Of a DNA stretch of 64,000 nt, positions 32,671-44,713 are shown piece after piece. The DNA lies in NCBI GenBank assembly GCA_963971575.1, contig OZ020611.1:147462419-147526418 (forward strand). Direction: 5' to 3'. Under the pieces are notes generated by a model. That model had not been told where the DNA came from, did not search any database, and saw only the letters and a program-made list of their open reading frames with translations. This stretch comes from Liopterus haemorrhoidalis. Its lineage: Eukaryota; Arthropoda; Insecta; Coleoptera; Dytiscidae. A program made the translations under genes and the position numbers. Each line of letters starts with the position of its first letter. Within the stretch, counting starts at the first letter, position 1.

Positions 32671-35600
32671 CGTTCAAAAACAGCGTCCTTTTAACCAGTT
32701 CTCCAGATTTGGAAACAAAATTAAAACATGGGGCCTATCGGGTCAGTATGGTGACAGGGGGAATGAAAATGACAATTGCCAAAACTGCCGAATTAGAAGA
32801 GAAGCGAAAGAAAGCTGGTGCAATGCCGTTGTGGGGAGCCTACGTATGCATAATATGAAATGTCACGGTTGGCTGATTAATTTACTTCATTTGTACTTAC
32901 TCTGTACATCCCTCGACTTTAGGTCTCTCTCATATTATGGGTTTCAAGACTTGCGAGCGGATCAAGTCTGGCCCCCTCCCCTATTGGTCCACTGGCTGGT
33001 TGCTATAATTCTCGGAAGGAGGGTTGTTCAATTAAACTCAACATTTTATCTAACCTACTATAATTATGATACGTTCTAATATTTACATTATTTACATAGA
33101 CTTACAAATTAACGACGACAGCTAAATCCAAATCAGAGATACATTTACAACACCAACACTAGAGAGACTCTTTTACCAAACACTAATTCAACCACTGGAC
33201 ATCACAGTCTATAAACTATTTGTCTCTAAAATGTTTCTAAATATTGTCGCTCTAGTCTTTAGCTGGACACTACACTAATTAACGCAAATACGGAATTATT
33301 TGTTTACATTTTTATTTGACCGACCGAACATACTATTTATCTCTAACCCATGATAAACAAAATCTCACTCCCTTAAATACATCTTAATCCCATGAGTCTT
33401 AAACATTGTCACCTTACGACGGTTTAAGCTCAACTCCCTCATAAAAAGAGAACCACCCTGACCGGCTTACATTGCCCAACTGTAAAATATCATTTCACAC
33501 CTTCTTGACTGTCTATCTTAAATATCTTTAAATTCACAATTTATTGGTGATAACAGGTAAGTATCCCATTAGAAAAAAAACCCAACATAATATTTGTATT
33601 TCAGACAAAGATTAATTATTATTTATGTGCTTATGGTTCCAATACCTCTAATCTGTTAATTTCCTTTTCATGTTACGTTTACAAAAGTCTCAAGTTACAA
33701 TGATAAACAAGTCTACCCTTATCTTAAAGGCACTTTCTAAGAAATTTAAACCATTTTTAGTATTTTACGCTTATTGGATGATTATACTGAATTTATTTAT
33801 GAAATTTTATTTATGAAATAATACCAAAATTACCTCCCTTACACCGTGATGCAGAACCACTTTTTAGATATGCGATGATCTTTCATCCATTGATCATGTG
33901 CGTACTATTTCAGTTTCCCGTTGTGTCTAATGGCTATTATTGACTCTTTTACGCTAATTCTAAAAGGGGAACATTTTAAATAGGAGTAACTTTCTGTGAG
34001 AGTAGCCAATTTACTGCAACTTTATTAATATCGTTTGTCCAACTGGTAGGTAGTCTACTTCTACTTCGTTTCGTGGTCTCGTGGTGTCCATTCGAGAATT
34101 TTTCTTGTCCATTTGCCTACAATCAGCCTTTCTCGCAACATTTCCACATCCATTTTCAGTTTTCACCCGGCAAACTAATTCTCAAAATGCGATTTACTTA
34201 TATTTCTTATTAAATCCCAGCCATAAATCGTCAAAGAGTGAAAATCATTGAATATACAGTGCAGTATGTATTAAATTTAGAGTCTATACTTTTATTTTTA
34301 ACTTTAATTGTAAAAATAATTTTTTTATGCTCTATTTTTATATCTTTTCTAAATTAATTATATTTTAAATGGTTATTGACTTTCAAAACAAAAAGAAAAA
34401 TAATTAAAGGATATCCTTTTCTTTTAGCACACTAATGTCTTTTTTTCAATATAATTCTACTATTTCCGTTAAAAATGTAATTATAAATTGAATTATGGAT
34501 TCATTGAACTTAAAAAATATATTACTAATTTATTTGTATTACGTAAAATCCTTTACAAGAGCTACAATTTCTTAAAAACATTTTTTTTATCCTATTTACA
34601 TTTTGAAAGGTTATATAAGCAGAATATTTATTCAAAAGAAGTTCAAATATAATTAGGGCTGAAATGTCTCGGTTTACAAGGACTATCCCGATTTGAGGCC
34701 TTAGGTCCCGGTGTGACGACTAAACTCTTCGAGACCGTCCAAAATCCTGGTTTATCAGCACTACAAATGTTATAAAATAATTTCTGAAATTCTTGCTTTT
34801 TCGATTCCTACTGATGCGTACTAGTAAATAGTAGTTTTGTGATTTTTAAAAATATTGGGGCAAAGAGCATATCATAATTTGATAGTAGAAATACGTTTAA
34901 GGGATGTGGAATTGTTTTATAATTATTTACGCATGAATAAGGACTAGTTTGATTATTGAGGATAGTGGAGCCAAAAATGAAGTTAACTTCTCAAGTATAT
35001 ATGTGATGTTTCGCTTCGACAAGGATCGCGATATACTAGAAAGAGAAAACCGTTTTGCCGGACGAAGTTGAACACGATCCGATATTTCACGGGTGCCGGA
35101 CGAATTGAAATATTTGCAGGCTTCTGATCGGTTAGTCAGACGAACGGATCCGTCGAGCGGAGAGCTGAGTACGTATTGAAAGTAGTATAACTTCAATGAG
35201 TACAACGACGATGTTACTAGTCTCCTAGCGGCAACTTATGCAAGCTGAATTTTGACCAAAAACCTGCATTTAGAGGGTCGATGGGCGGTAAATAACATGC
35301 CACTCGCGATTGCGGGGGTAGCGGTCCTATTGATACGCCACTGAGGAGAATCTATTTAACTGCACTTACGTAATTTAGAAACGATGCGTCTAGAAAGATA
35401 ATAAGTAGAATGAGTAAGTATAGATAACGCATAAATATATGATAGTTTATGTTTTAAAATAATTTGCGTTTAAGTATTATTTAACGGTACTGATAGCAAA
35501 ATTAAATAATATATTGTGTAATTGTTCCATTTCCTGCATGACTTGTATTTCTGCTTATAGAGTATTAGTACAGATCAGCCGATCTAGACCTTTTAATCTT

Positions 35601-35703
35601 ATCCAGTTAGAAAGAACAATGGGTATTTTTTAATTAGGTAAGAATAAAATATTAAGACCTGTATAGGCTGCACTCTGGTTATTGGTAAAGTGCGGATAAG
35701 TTG
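32671..35703. other. Three kb of AT-rich DNA with no recognised gene
   Basis: Short frames only. A plus-strand stretch near 34995-35195 is less AT-rich than its surroundings (for example GGATCGCGATATACTAG and CGGATCCGTCGAGCGGAG), but neither strand gives a family I know. Near 35315-35345, GATACGCCACTG looks like an isolated hAT end. No long direct or inverted repeats were noticed. Confidence 0.4.
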
Positions 35704-35711
35704 GGTCATAA

Positions 35712-35874
35712 CTGTAGCGTATTCAGGGTGGACATTGAGGGCACTTGTCCCCCCAAATCAAATGAAAATTTAACTTATTTAAAATAACCGAATGTGCCAT
35801 CATAGTACCATCATAGTCCTCTCCCCCCACAACCATGAGCCTTGTATACTGATAAATAAATATATACGCCACTG
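35712..35874. mobile_element. hAT-type MITE, 163 bp
   Basis: The left end is CTGTAGCGTATTCAGGGTGG and the reversed right end is CAGTGGCGTATATATTT. The perfect octamer ggtcataa flanks it (35704-35711 and 35875-35882). The first bases CTG instead of CAG suggest a point change at the left terminus. Non-coding. Confidence 0.8.
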
Positions 35875-35882
35875 GGTCATAA

Positions 35883-36635
35883 TACGTTTAAACCATACTT
35901 AACCCGTAGTTGACCAAAATATACACATCCAACCAAGTGGGGTGTAGTATACCCTAGGCTTTTCTCATTTAATATCAATTAAAATAAGGTAAAATTTATA
36001 CAATTAGATGCTGCCAAGCCTATAGAACAATATTACAAAAAAAAAAAAAATAATTTCAAAGTGATTATTTAATGATTTTTTCAATAAAAGTCAAAATCAC
36101 GCCAATTTCATTCCTAAATTGCATCATACTTCAAGTTGCGTCTCGTGTTGACTGACAACATTGCATCTCTCGTTCACACCAACTCTCACACATACTAATT
36201 TAGCTAGCTCTCTGATTGGTCTATGTATTTTGATGGGGGAGACAATTTCTTTCTCATTTCTCAAGCAAAGCTTGAATTAGATACTAACAACGTTTATTTA
36301 TTTATAATTCGTTCGAAATGCGCTGTTGCCAAATTTAATTTAGACATATTTTTTTGTAAATGGTGTTCTTGATTTTTTTGTCAATTAAAAATTAAATTAT
36401 TGTTAAATATTAACTAATTCATAAATATTGTCAATAGATACATCATTTCCACTATTAATATACTGGGGTGTGACACACCCCATTTGGTCAAGCTTGGGTT
36501 AATTGAACATCAATCGCATATTGACTGTTGTTGAATTCCAATATATTGGTTGTTCGTTTATTCGAAACTGTTGTGGATGCGAGATTCTCTTGAGTGTAAA
36601 TATTTATCAGTGTTAAGCAAAATATTCCACATATT
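35883..36635. other. AT-rich DNA, nothing recognised
   Basis: Contains a poly-A run at 36037-36049. No element or gene pattern. Confidence 0.4.
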
Positions 36636-36639
36636 TTGA

Positions 36640-37560
36640 GGCATTAGCAGATGGCTGTCACAGCTTTTTGTTATTTTTTAATAGCCGTGTCAAGGCATTC
36701 GTCCTGTGTTATAATAGCTGTGCCATGTGCAAACATGGCAATCACTCCCAAATTAGATGGAGTATACATGGCGAAAATGTTGAATAGTGTGGGGCATAAT
36801 ATGCTTTCTTGTGGAACCCCTGCTCTTATCTTTTTTCGTGCTGAATGTGTGTTGTTAATTGTCCCCCAGAAAAGAAAAGAGTATTGGACTGAGGTAATTC
36901 GGCAGATTTAGTTTTAATAGTTTGTATTTCAGACCATCAAACCATATTTTATCAAATGTATATGCAATATCGAGACATGCGACTGTAGCATGCAGTTTGC
37001 TTTCGAAACATTTTTCTATTAATTTGGTAAGCTTTAACATTTCTAGTCATTTCTAGATTCTAGTTCTCTTTCCAATCGGACATATATAACCTTCTCCAAA
37101 AGTTTCGAGAAAGTATTTAATAGGCTGATCGGGCAGTAACTGTTGAGAAAATATTTGTTTTTGCCAGGTTTACTAAATTACAATATTGTTGCTGTTTTCC
37201 ATTGTTTTGGTATATAATTTCATATTAAGCAGGCATTAAACAACGGATGCAACACAGGCTAGGAGTTTAGGGGTGAGATTTTTTAAAATTATGTTGGGTA
37301 TTAGGTCTGGCCCTAGTGACTTTTCGACAGGTAGTTTACAGATTAAGGTTTTCAGTTTTGAAGGAGATGTTGTTTCTATATTTTCGTAATAAGGGAAGTG
37401 GGTCTGATATAATTACACTGGTTAACAAATTTTTATCATCAGACATGATTTTAGGTGGGCTAGATAGATTTATGGTTACTGATTTCAAATGTGTTTTTAG
37501 TTTTTTCGTAGCATGTCTAGTTTTTATAATGAGGCTTTTTATGTTTTAGCATTATTTGTG
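36640..37560 (-). mobile_element. Jockey-like LINE reverse transcriptase fragment
   Basis: Minus-strand blocks in order: SLGPDLIPNIILKNLTPKLL (RT start, about 37320-37260), LTKLIEKCFESKLHATVACL then DIAYTFDKIWFDGLKYKLL (first catalytic Asp region, 37040-36900), GVPQESILCPTLFNIF (about 36820) and FAHGTAIITQDE in place of FADDTAI (about 36730). The catalytic DD pair is mutated and a frame break lies between the blocks. Ends before the thumb. Confidence 0.7.
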
Positions 37561-37954
37561 ATTTTGTTACAACTGATACAATTCAGCGAGCTCAACCGTC
37601 TAGTATGTTGATAATCTTGACTGTTTGAAGGTTTCCGTTGAAAGTCAACTGTTTACTGAACATAGCAACGCAAAAATTATACGTTAAGTATCGGTGACAT
37701 ATACGTGAACCCGAAAGAACAGTGCCCAATATATTCCTTTGGTTAATTCGCAAAAAAAAATCTTGCCAACTCTCCATATTAAGCTTACCTTAATAAAGAA
37801 CTTTGTGAAAGCAATAGGGAAAGCTAATTCTACAGGATTTCAGTATTTGGTAAATAAATTTCCAAAGATCAGTGTAGCAAAATTGAAGGAAATAATCTTT
37901 GTTGGGCCGTAAATTCTGAAAATCTTCCAAGATACAAACTTAAAAGATTCTCTC

Positions 37955-39150
37955 TTTTTTTGTGAAATCAGTGGCAGCTTATAAATTGACCGAGTAGTAT
38001 GTTGACAGTAAGCGTTTAAATAAAAACAAGTTTGTGAAAAAATGGATATTACTCGTGAAGGTTTCCATTGAAATTTTTTACGATTAGTAAAGGCCTAACT
38101 CAACAACAATGCATAGATTCGCCTCGTTCAAATTTTGTTAATGAAGCACCATCAGAAAAGACTGTTTACAATTGGTTTGCAGAATTTCGTCGTGGTCGTG
38201 CGTTCTTCAGTGATGAATCTAGTAAAGGTCGACCAAAATCGGTTGTGATTCAAAAAAACATCATTGATGTGCTCATAATGATCGAAGAAGATCGGCATGT
38301 GACTCACCGTGAGATAGAGACATCCTTTGGCATATCGCAGACTGCAATGCATTCGATTTTGCAAGAACATTTATCTGTGAAAAAGACCTGTTCCCGATGG
38401 ATTCAGCATAATTTGACCGAAGCTCAAAAAAAGGCTCATATTGATTGGAGTAAGGGAATGTTAAAAAATTCAACCTAGGCACTGCAAAATCCGTATACAA
38501 CATCGTTACAGGTGACGAAACTTGGATTTATTCATCTGAATCGGACATTAAACAACAATCCACTGTTTGGGTCTTCCAGGATGAACCGAAACACACAAAA
38601 GTTGTTCGTTCACGAAGCACTTCCAAGAAAATTATTGTTTCTTCGGCCGTACTGGACATGTCGCAACCATTCCTTTAGAGGATCGGAGAACAGTTAATGG
38701 TGAATGGTATACAACAATTTGTTTGCCAGAAGTCAAACGACAAAATCAGGAAAAACAACCAAAAGCGTCGCATCATTCTTCATCATGACAATGCAAACTC
38801 CCACACAGCACGTCAAACAATTGATTATTTGAAGGAGAAAACATCGAATTTATGTATCATTGCTCGTATTCACCTGATTTATCCTTTAACGACATTTTTT
38901 TGTTCCCCAGTGTTAAACAAAAAATGCGTGGACAGCGATTTTCATCACCTCAAGAAGCTGTTGAAGCCTTCGAAAATCATGTTTTTGAGATACCAACTTC
39001 AGAGTGGAAAAAATGTTTCGAGAATTGGTTTGAACGATTGCAAAAGTGTATAAATCTTAAAGGTGAATATTTTGAAAAGCAATAAAACAATTTGCTCCAA
39101 AAAAATTTATTCTTTTTTAGTTTTTGTAAAAACTTAAAAGGTAGCCGTCG
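37955..39150 (+). mobile_element. Mariner (family A), nearly full coding length, inactivated
   Basis: The 5' UTR GTGAAATCAGTGGCAGC is shared with the copy at 42967, but the 5' TIR is missing. MDITREGFH at 38042 is followed by a stop. The paired-type helix-turn-helix region then reads GLTQQQCIDS, SEKTVYNWFAEFRRGRA and HREIETSFGISQ. After a shift near 38475 come VTGDETWIYSSESDIKQQST (first D), IILHHDNANSHTARQTID (second D), CSYSPDLSFNDIFLF (third D) and RLQKCINLKGEYFEKQ. At least three frame shifts disable it. The 3' terminus AACTTAAAAGGTAGCCGTCG is followed by TA. Confidence 0.85.
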
Positions 39151-39152
39151 TA

Positions 39153-39620
39153 AATGTTCATAATATATGTTAAAACAACTATATATGCACTTTGGTATGA
39201 TTCTGTTGCTAGTCTAAATCGGTGAAATAGGTACGATTGTCATTTTTTATGGGAGAAATTGTTTGTGGTTGACGTAATATTCTCCTTGTAGTCAGACTTT
39301 TCTCATATACAGACATACTTCATTTAAAAATTAATTTTGATCAATGGGATAAAATGTATATGTACAAAGGCGCTAATGGTCTGTGATGTTGTGCTCCAAG
39401 AATTTTAAATAATTCTATTTGCACAAAGTAGCTCACAATACCAGTGTCAATTGCTAATAATTTTTTTGCTCTTGTATTCTTTTGTATAAAGCTAGCAAGG
39501 TTACAGAGATTATATAGATCAAAACTTTGAACTTGTATTCAGATACATTGATGATTCATGACTACTTGGAACAATTATAACGAAATTATATATGGAAAAA
39601 ACCAGTTAAGGATTACATTA
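39153..39620. other. AT-rich DNA, nothing recognised
   Basis: Spacer between the mariner and the hAT element. Confidence 0.4.
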
Positions 39621-39628
39621 CCAGTATG

Positions 39629-40962
39629 CAGTGGCGGATCTAAGTTTTTTGCCCCTTTGGGCTTAAAAATACCAAGGGGCCCTACACATGTTTCAATCAA
39701 AAAATTTAAAAAATAAAAGACAGTATTAAATGTTAATTATTATTTATTACATTACCGCATACGCTATCTACGCTATACTCATCGCGCTATAAGACACTCG
39801 TACGTAATCAGCTGTTTATGTATACAATTTTGAATTGCTCAAAATAGCTGATCGGATAAAAGTCAAAAATAAAAGAAAATAAGTAATTTATGAAATGTCT
39901 TTTTTTAGTCCTATAAAATGATGGATTCAAGGAGTTAGAACAATAAAATTTCGAATTAAACGATTCGATTCTCGATTTAAGAAATTTTAACAATGAGCAA
40001 AATTAATTAGCAGCGTTTCAATAATAACAACAATTAGTTATCGTATCTCATCTTACCTTAAAAAATCCAGCAAGGGATAAGAGAAAAGATCGAAACAAAA
40101 ATATTACTTTAAAAAACAACAAAAATTAAAAACACAAATTTATTAATATTTTCTTACATTTATTAAAATTTTAATAAATTTGTTTAATATTTTACGGAAT
40201 TATTATTATCTGTCTCATCTAGTAATACGAAACTAACAGGGAAAGTTCATTTTTTATGTTGTATATTGACAATACATTTATAATATTATCATAGTATTGG
40301 TTCACACGGATACGCCAAAGTCTGTTTATACCACAATAGTCACCAAAGTAACCAGATCTAGTTTCGTATTACAAATTGAGACGGATTATATTATTTAAAC
40401 ACTTATTTGTGAGAAATTAAATTTAAGTTCTAATACTAATCTATGAAATATTAATTAAAATACTGGCACCCAGCACCAAAATTAATAATATAACTCTAAT
40501 TAAAATAAACAAGTTTTAAGAATACCTGAACGTATGTTAGCGGTTAACTGAAAACTGAGATAGTCAAAATAATGCAATTTGAAGTAACAATTTTTGTTTA
40601 AGCTGTACCTTTGGGCTTGTGGAAGTTGTGTTTAGCAAAAAATTATTAGAACAATTTTAACTAATGTTTTAGTTACTGATCGTTCCTTAAGGTGATATGT
40701 GATAAAAATTAATCATGTTTTAATGTTGGATATTATTTTTTTATTAGCTGGCGCTTCACTTATGATGATTTTTAATAAATATTAGTAAATTTATGTTTTT
40801 ATTTTTTATATATTGTTTTTAAAGTAATATTTTTGTTTTGATCTTTTCTCTTATAAGCCTTGGTATAGAATATAATAGGTATATGTCTGAGAGTTTGGGG
40901 CCCCTTGCGGATCGGGGGCCCAGGGCTTAAGCCCTATTAGCCCGTATGTAGATCCGCCACTG
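39629..40962. mobile_element. hAT-type non-autonomous element, 1334 bp
   Basis: The left end is CAGTGGCGGATCTAAG and the reversed right end is CAGTGGCGGATCTACATAC. The perfect octamer ccagtatg flanks it (39621-39628 and 40963-40970). Subterminal GGGGCCC blocks occur at both ends (AAGGGGCCCTAC; TTTGGGGCCCCTTG). The interior is AT-rich with no transposase motifs on either strand. Confidence 0.88.
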
Positions 40963-41626
40963 CCAGTATGGTATGATGTTTAAACAAAAATAATTCACAT
41001 TAAAATAACGTTTGGTAAATTCACCTGTAGTCAGGGCCAGACCAATATAATTTCGCACACCAGGCTTACTCCTTGTGCAGCGTCTTTTTTTATGATATCG
41101 TTATATTATATTGATGGAGTGAAATGATCTTATCTTACTTTTTTCCGTTTTTTTCTTTTTTTTTTTTGTAACTGCTGCCGCTTCTATTTAAAGTTCTATC
41201 ATAATAACCATGAAATGATGTAGAAGTTAAGCTAGATAAATAAGCTATGTTGCCAGTTATTTGTTTACATATGTTAAAAAACGTTAGGTTATACGAGGGC
41301 TACCTTTTAAGATTTTACAAAAACAAAGAAAGATTTTTTTTTTTTGGAACAAACTTTTTTATTGCTTTTCAGAATATTCGCCTTTAAGATTAATACACTT
41401 TTGCATGCGTTCAAATCAATTCTCGAAACATTTTTTCTACTCTGATGTTGGTATCTCAAAAGCGTGGTTTTCGATGTCTTCAACACTTTCTTGAGGTGAT
41501 GAAAATCGCCGTCCACGCATTTTTTGTTTGACATTGAGGAACAAAAAAAAAGTCGTTAGGGAATAAATCAGGTGAATACGGGCAATGAGACATTAATTCG
41601 ATGTTTTTGTTCTTCAAATAATCAAT

Positions 41627-42539
41627 AGGGGATACACATAAAATTTATATTTCCTTAAAACTACATTTTTTTGATATTTTAATGTTAGTTATGTCACCTA
41701 TTAAAACAAAAATCACATTTTAATTAATATTACAGCCAAATTTTTAAATAAAAGTTAAATTAAAAAATTTGAAATTGCCGACCACAGCGCGAATGTTGCC
41801 GAGTAAATACGACTGAGCATGACGTCAAACCCTAGCAGACAGCCCAGACTACAACATAATCTTTACGTGTGTATATTGTATTGTTCGAGAGTTTTGTATT
41901 TGTTTTTAAACAATTTTTCACGCATTTATTATTAAAATGGCAGATAAAGGTTTTGTTTGGGCTCAGAGTGATAATTTACCCAACATTGATGCTTTTATGC
42001 TCATGGAATATATGAAAAATAATGAATGCTACAGTGTTGAAGAAATACGTGGTGTCAAAACAGACTTGTAATAACCATTTATGTATTCTATAACTTTATG
42101 TAAACAATAATAATATTTCGTATATTTTTTACTATGTAGTAAAATATGTAGCCAATTGTGCTATTTAATAAATATTATTATTATTATTGTTATTATAAAC
42201 GCTGTAACTCTGTAAAATGTAAATATTTATGCAATTTAGATGTCAGAATTTTACTACATTGTTTACATGAAGTTACAAAACGTTAGAGGCATAATTGAAA
42301 TATAGGTTATAAATTTTAATATAAAATTTAATAACATGCATAAATTGTTTTTGAATAGAATTAAACTTTATTTTAATTAAAATCACTCTAACTTTACACA
42401 ATCTTATACAAGAAAATAAGTTCACGACAGACTGTGTAGGCTGTACGCAGTACACTTAAGTAGGGTATGACGCCAGACGTTTACGATTTATGATTTTTTT
42501 AAGCCTTCAAATTAAAAAAAAAAATAATGTCTATCCCCT
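41627..42539 (+). mobile_element. Unclassified 913-bp TIR element inserted in a mariner
   Basis: The left end AGGGGATACACAT and the reversed right end AGGGGATAGACAT are 13-base inverted repeats with one mismatch. The surrounding mariner shows that only a 2-base AT (41625-41626 and 42540-42541) is duplicated, or nothing if the outer T/A belongs to the ends. Termini of this type with a 2-bp duplication do not fit mariner (TA), hAT (8 bp), Harbinger (TWA) or piggyBac (TTAA). It carries one short reading frame at 41937-42071 after a plausible leader. The 3' half is AT-rich. Confidence 0.75.
41937..42071 (+). CDS. Short ORF, possible N-terminus of a SWIM/YqaJ-type mobile-element protein
   Basis: A 44-codon frame starting MADKGFVWAQSDNLPNID, then AFMLMEYMKNNECYSVEEIR and GVKTDL, stop. 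It lies centrally in the 913-bp element, after an A-rich leader (ATTATTAAAATGG). The pattern of an acidic start, LP.ID.FML.EY...N..., then EEIRGVK resembles the first residues of invertebrate proteins that carry a SWIM zinc finger and a YqaJ-like nuclease, as far as I recall that family; no catalytic part is present. It could be the first exon of a longer ancestral gene lost by internal deletion, or a coincidence. Confidence 0.4.
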   Translation: MADKGFVWAQSDNLPNIDAFMLMEYMKNNECYSVEEIRGVKTDL

Positions 42540-42554
42540 ATTGTTTGACGTGCT

Positions 42555-42964
42555 ACGTTACCGTTGTCTAAAGTCAACCGTTTACTGAACATCGCACGCA
42601 AAAATTTTACTTTTGGTTGATAGTCCTTTACTACGTTGCAACATCTTAAACAGCAATTAAAAATTAAAGTATTATTTAATTATTATAGATACAGTAATTA
42701 AATTCAAGTATTATATAGTGTATATGCAATAATTAAATAATTGCTATTTGTACTGACAATAATGTTCAAATATGCGTTATTCAAATAAAATAAATTGGAA
42801 TATTTGATATTAGAATATTATTTTTTTTTTTATTCGAATAATAAATTTTGACTTTTTTCTAACTCTGTATCATTATTCACATTAGCTCCTTTACTCCAAA
42901 GGTAATATTGATTTTCAATATCAATTTTCAATAAAAGGGATATCAATCCCTTTATGTGATTGAA
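42555..42964. other. AT-rich DNA with a short dispersed repeat
   Basis: AAGTCAACCGTTTACTGAAC (42571 on) resembles AAAGTCAACTGTTTACTGAA at 37640 on, and both continue ATCGCA/ATAGCAA..CGCAAAAATT. This is a fragment of an uncharacterised repeat. A run of T lies at 42821-42831. Confidence 0.4.
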
Positions 42965-44137
42965 TACGAGGGTTACCTTTTATGTCTTTATAAAAGACCA
43001 CTTGATGGCAATATTGAAATGTGTCATTACTATATTCGTAAAATTTGGCATTTGTTATTGTGAAATCAGTCTCAGCTTATAAATTGACCGAATAGTTTGT
43101 TGTAGTTTGAGAGCGTTTAAAAAAACAAGCTTGTGAAAAAATGAATATTACTCGTAAAGGTTTTCGTTGGCTGATTTTTTACGATTTTAGTAAAAGACTA
43201 ACTCAACACAATACATAAATTAATGGTAATGGTCGTACGTCCGTCAGTGATGAATCTCGTGAAGGTCGACCAAAATCGGTTGTGATTCAAAAATAGATCG
43301 ATGCTGTGCGCAAAATGATTGAAAATGATCGGCATGTGTCTTATTGTGAGATAGAGGCATCCTTTGGCATATCGCAGACTGCAATACATTCTATTTTGCA
43401 TGAACATTTAGCTGTGAAAAAGATCTGAACCCGATGAATTTCGCATAATTTGACTGAAGCTAAAAAATCTGCTGTGGCCACCACATGTACCAACCGCCAC
43501 ATGTGACCGCCATCGGTAAATAATTTATTCGGTAAATAATTAAAATACATAAAATGACATGGTTAGTACACAGCACCCGTTACAAAAGTAACATAATCTG
43601 TATTTGAAAATGTTGTTACATGCATTGGTTATCAGATATTAGAGTGATATTGTTTAATTCTAGGAAAAATTTCAAAAAACCTAACAGAAGTTACATATAA
43701 CATTATGAAAAAATCAGCTGTGGCCACCACAGGACCGATCGCCATCATAAAGTACTTGCATAAAATACATTCTAGCAGCAGAGTAGAAATAACTTGGCCT
43801 AATATTTTCTAAAAGAGATATTATTTATCATGACCATGGAAACGGTACATAAAAGTATGAAAAAATTGAGACTTTTTCGAAATTTTTCGTTTTATCAAAA
43901 AACGTCTCAAATAAAAGTTATTACTTATTGCATTTATAGCAACTTTTTTTTAAATAAATTTTTTCGAAATATTTTTCTGTTAAATATTCGCAAAAATATT
44001 AAAATCGACACGAATAAACTTCCATTTCTAGTCAACGGATTTTTACCAAAAGTAGATCAACTCGTGCCATTGATGTCAAAAACTTAAATATGCAGTTTCA
44101 TAACAATCTGTTTAGCCGAATTTGCTCTGCACGTGTA

Positions 44138-44138
44138 C

Positions 44139-44191
<53 letters not shown>

Positions 44192-44225
44192 GAGACAGAC
44201 AGACGGACGGATAGACAGACCGACA
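44138..44225 (+). repeat. (ACAG)n microsatellite
   Basis: More than fifteen ACAG tetramers with a few GACGGACGG interruptions. It sits at a fixed point in the dispersed repeat after TGCTCTGCACGTGTAC, the same point as the tetramer tract at 44646-44713. Confidence 0.95.
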
Positions 44226-44645
44226 GACATCATGCTAAAAATAGTCAAAACGTTATGTAGGGACCTCAATTCGTGGAGATCCATCGAAATCTCGAAATGT
44301 CAAAATCGGTATGATCACAATATCTCCCTTATATATGTTGGCGGTCGGTAAAAATAGAGACTTAGAAAAAATGTCGATAAATTTTTCAAAATTTTTTCGT
44401 TTTATTAAAGAATGTCTCAAATAAAAGTTATTAGTTGCTTTTATAGCAACTTTTGTTAAATAAATTTTTTCGAAATATTTTTCTGTTGTTAAATATTCGC
44501 AAAAATGTTAAAATCGACACGAGTAAACTCCCATTTCTGGTTCACCGATTTTTACCAAAAGTTGATCAACTCGTGCCATTGATGTCAAAAGCTTAAATAT
44601 GAAGTTTCATAAAAATCCATTTAGCTGAATTTGCTCTGCACGTGT

Positions 44646-44713
44646 ACACAGACAGACAGACGGACGAACGGACGGACGGACGGACGGACGGACGGACAGA
44701 CAGACCGACAGAC
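44646..44713 (+). repeat. (ACAG)n/(ACGG)n microsatellite
   Basis: ACAG tetramers turn into ACGG tetramers and back. It occupies the same position in the second unit as 44138-44225, so the two tracts descend from one but have different tetramer make-up. Confidence 0.95.

Larger units (their letters stand above)
41294..42554 (-). mobile_element. Mariner (family A) 3' portion, minus strand, split by a 913-bp element
   Basis: The terminus CGAGGGCTACCTTTTAAG follows a TA (41292-41293). On the minus strand the C-terminal codons are readable with breaks (VKSNKKCVDGDFHHLKK is an out-of-frame reading of the same region). Mariner sequence stops at ATCAAT (41626) and resumes at ATTGTTTGACGTGC (42540-42554), exactly as the other copies read ATCAATTGTTTGACG without a gap. 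It ends at about 42554; the 5' two thirds are absent. Confidence 0.8.

Noticed and set aside
34927..35205. 92-codon minus-strand frame
   Set aside because: No recognisable domain, repeats of serine and leucine only, and no supporting splice or start context; left as anonymous DNA.
42273..42455. Minus-strand 60-codon frame in the 913-bp element
   Set aside because: AT-rich, no motif, and opposite to the short frame that has a leader; treated as chance.
44133..44284. Long open frames over the ACAG tetramer tract on both strands
   Set aside because: The frames are a by-product of the microsatellite (a period of four keeps stops out); they repeat TDRQ/SVCL and have no protein-like composition.
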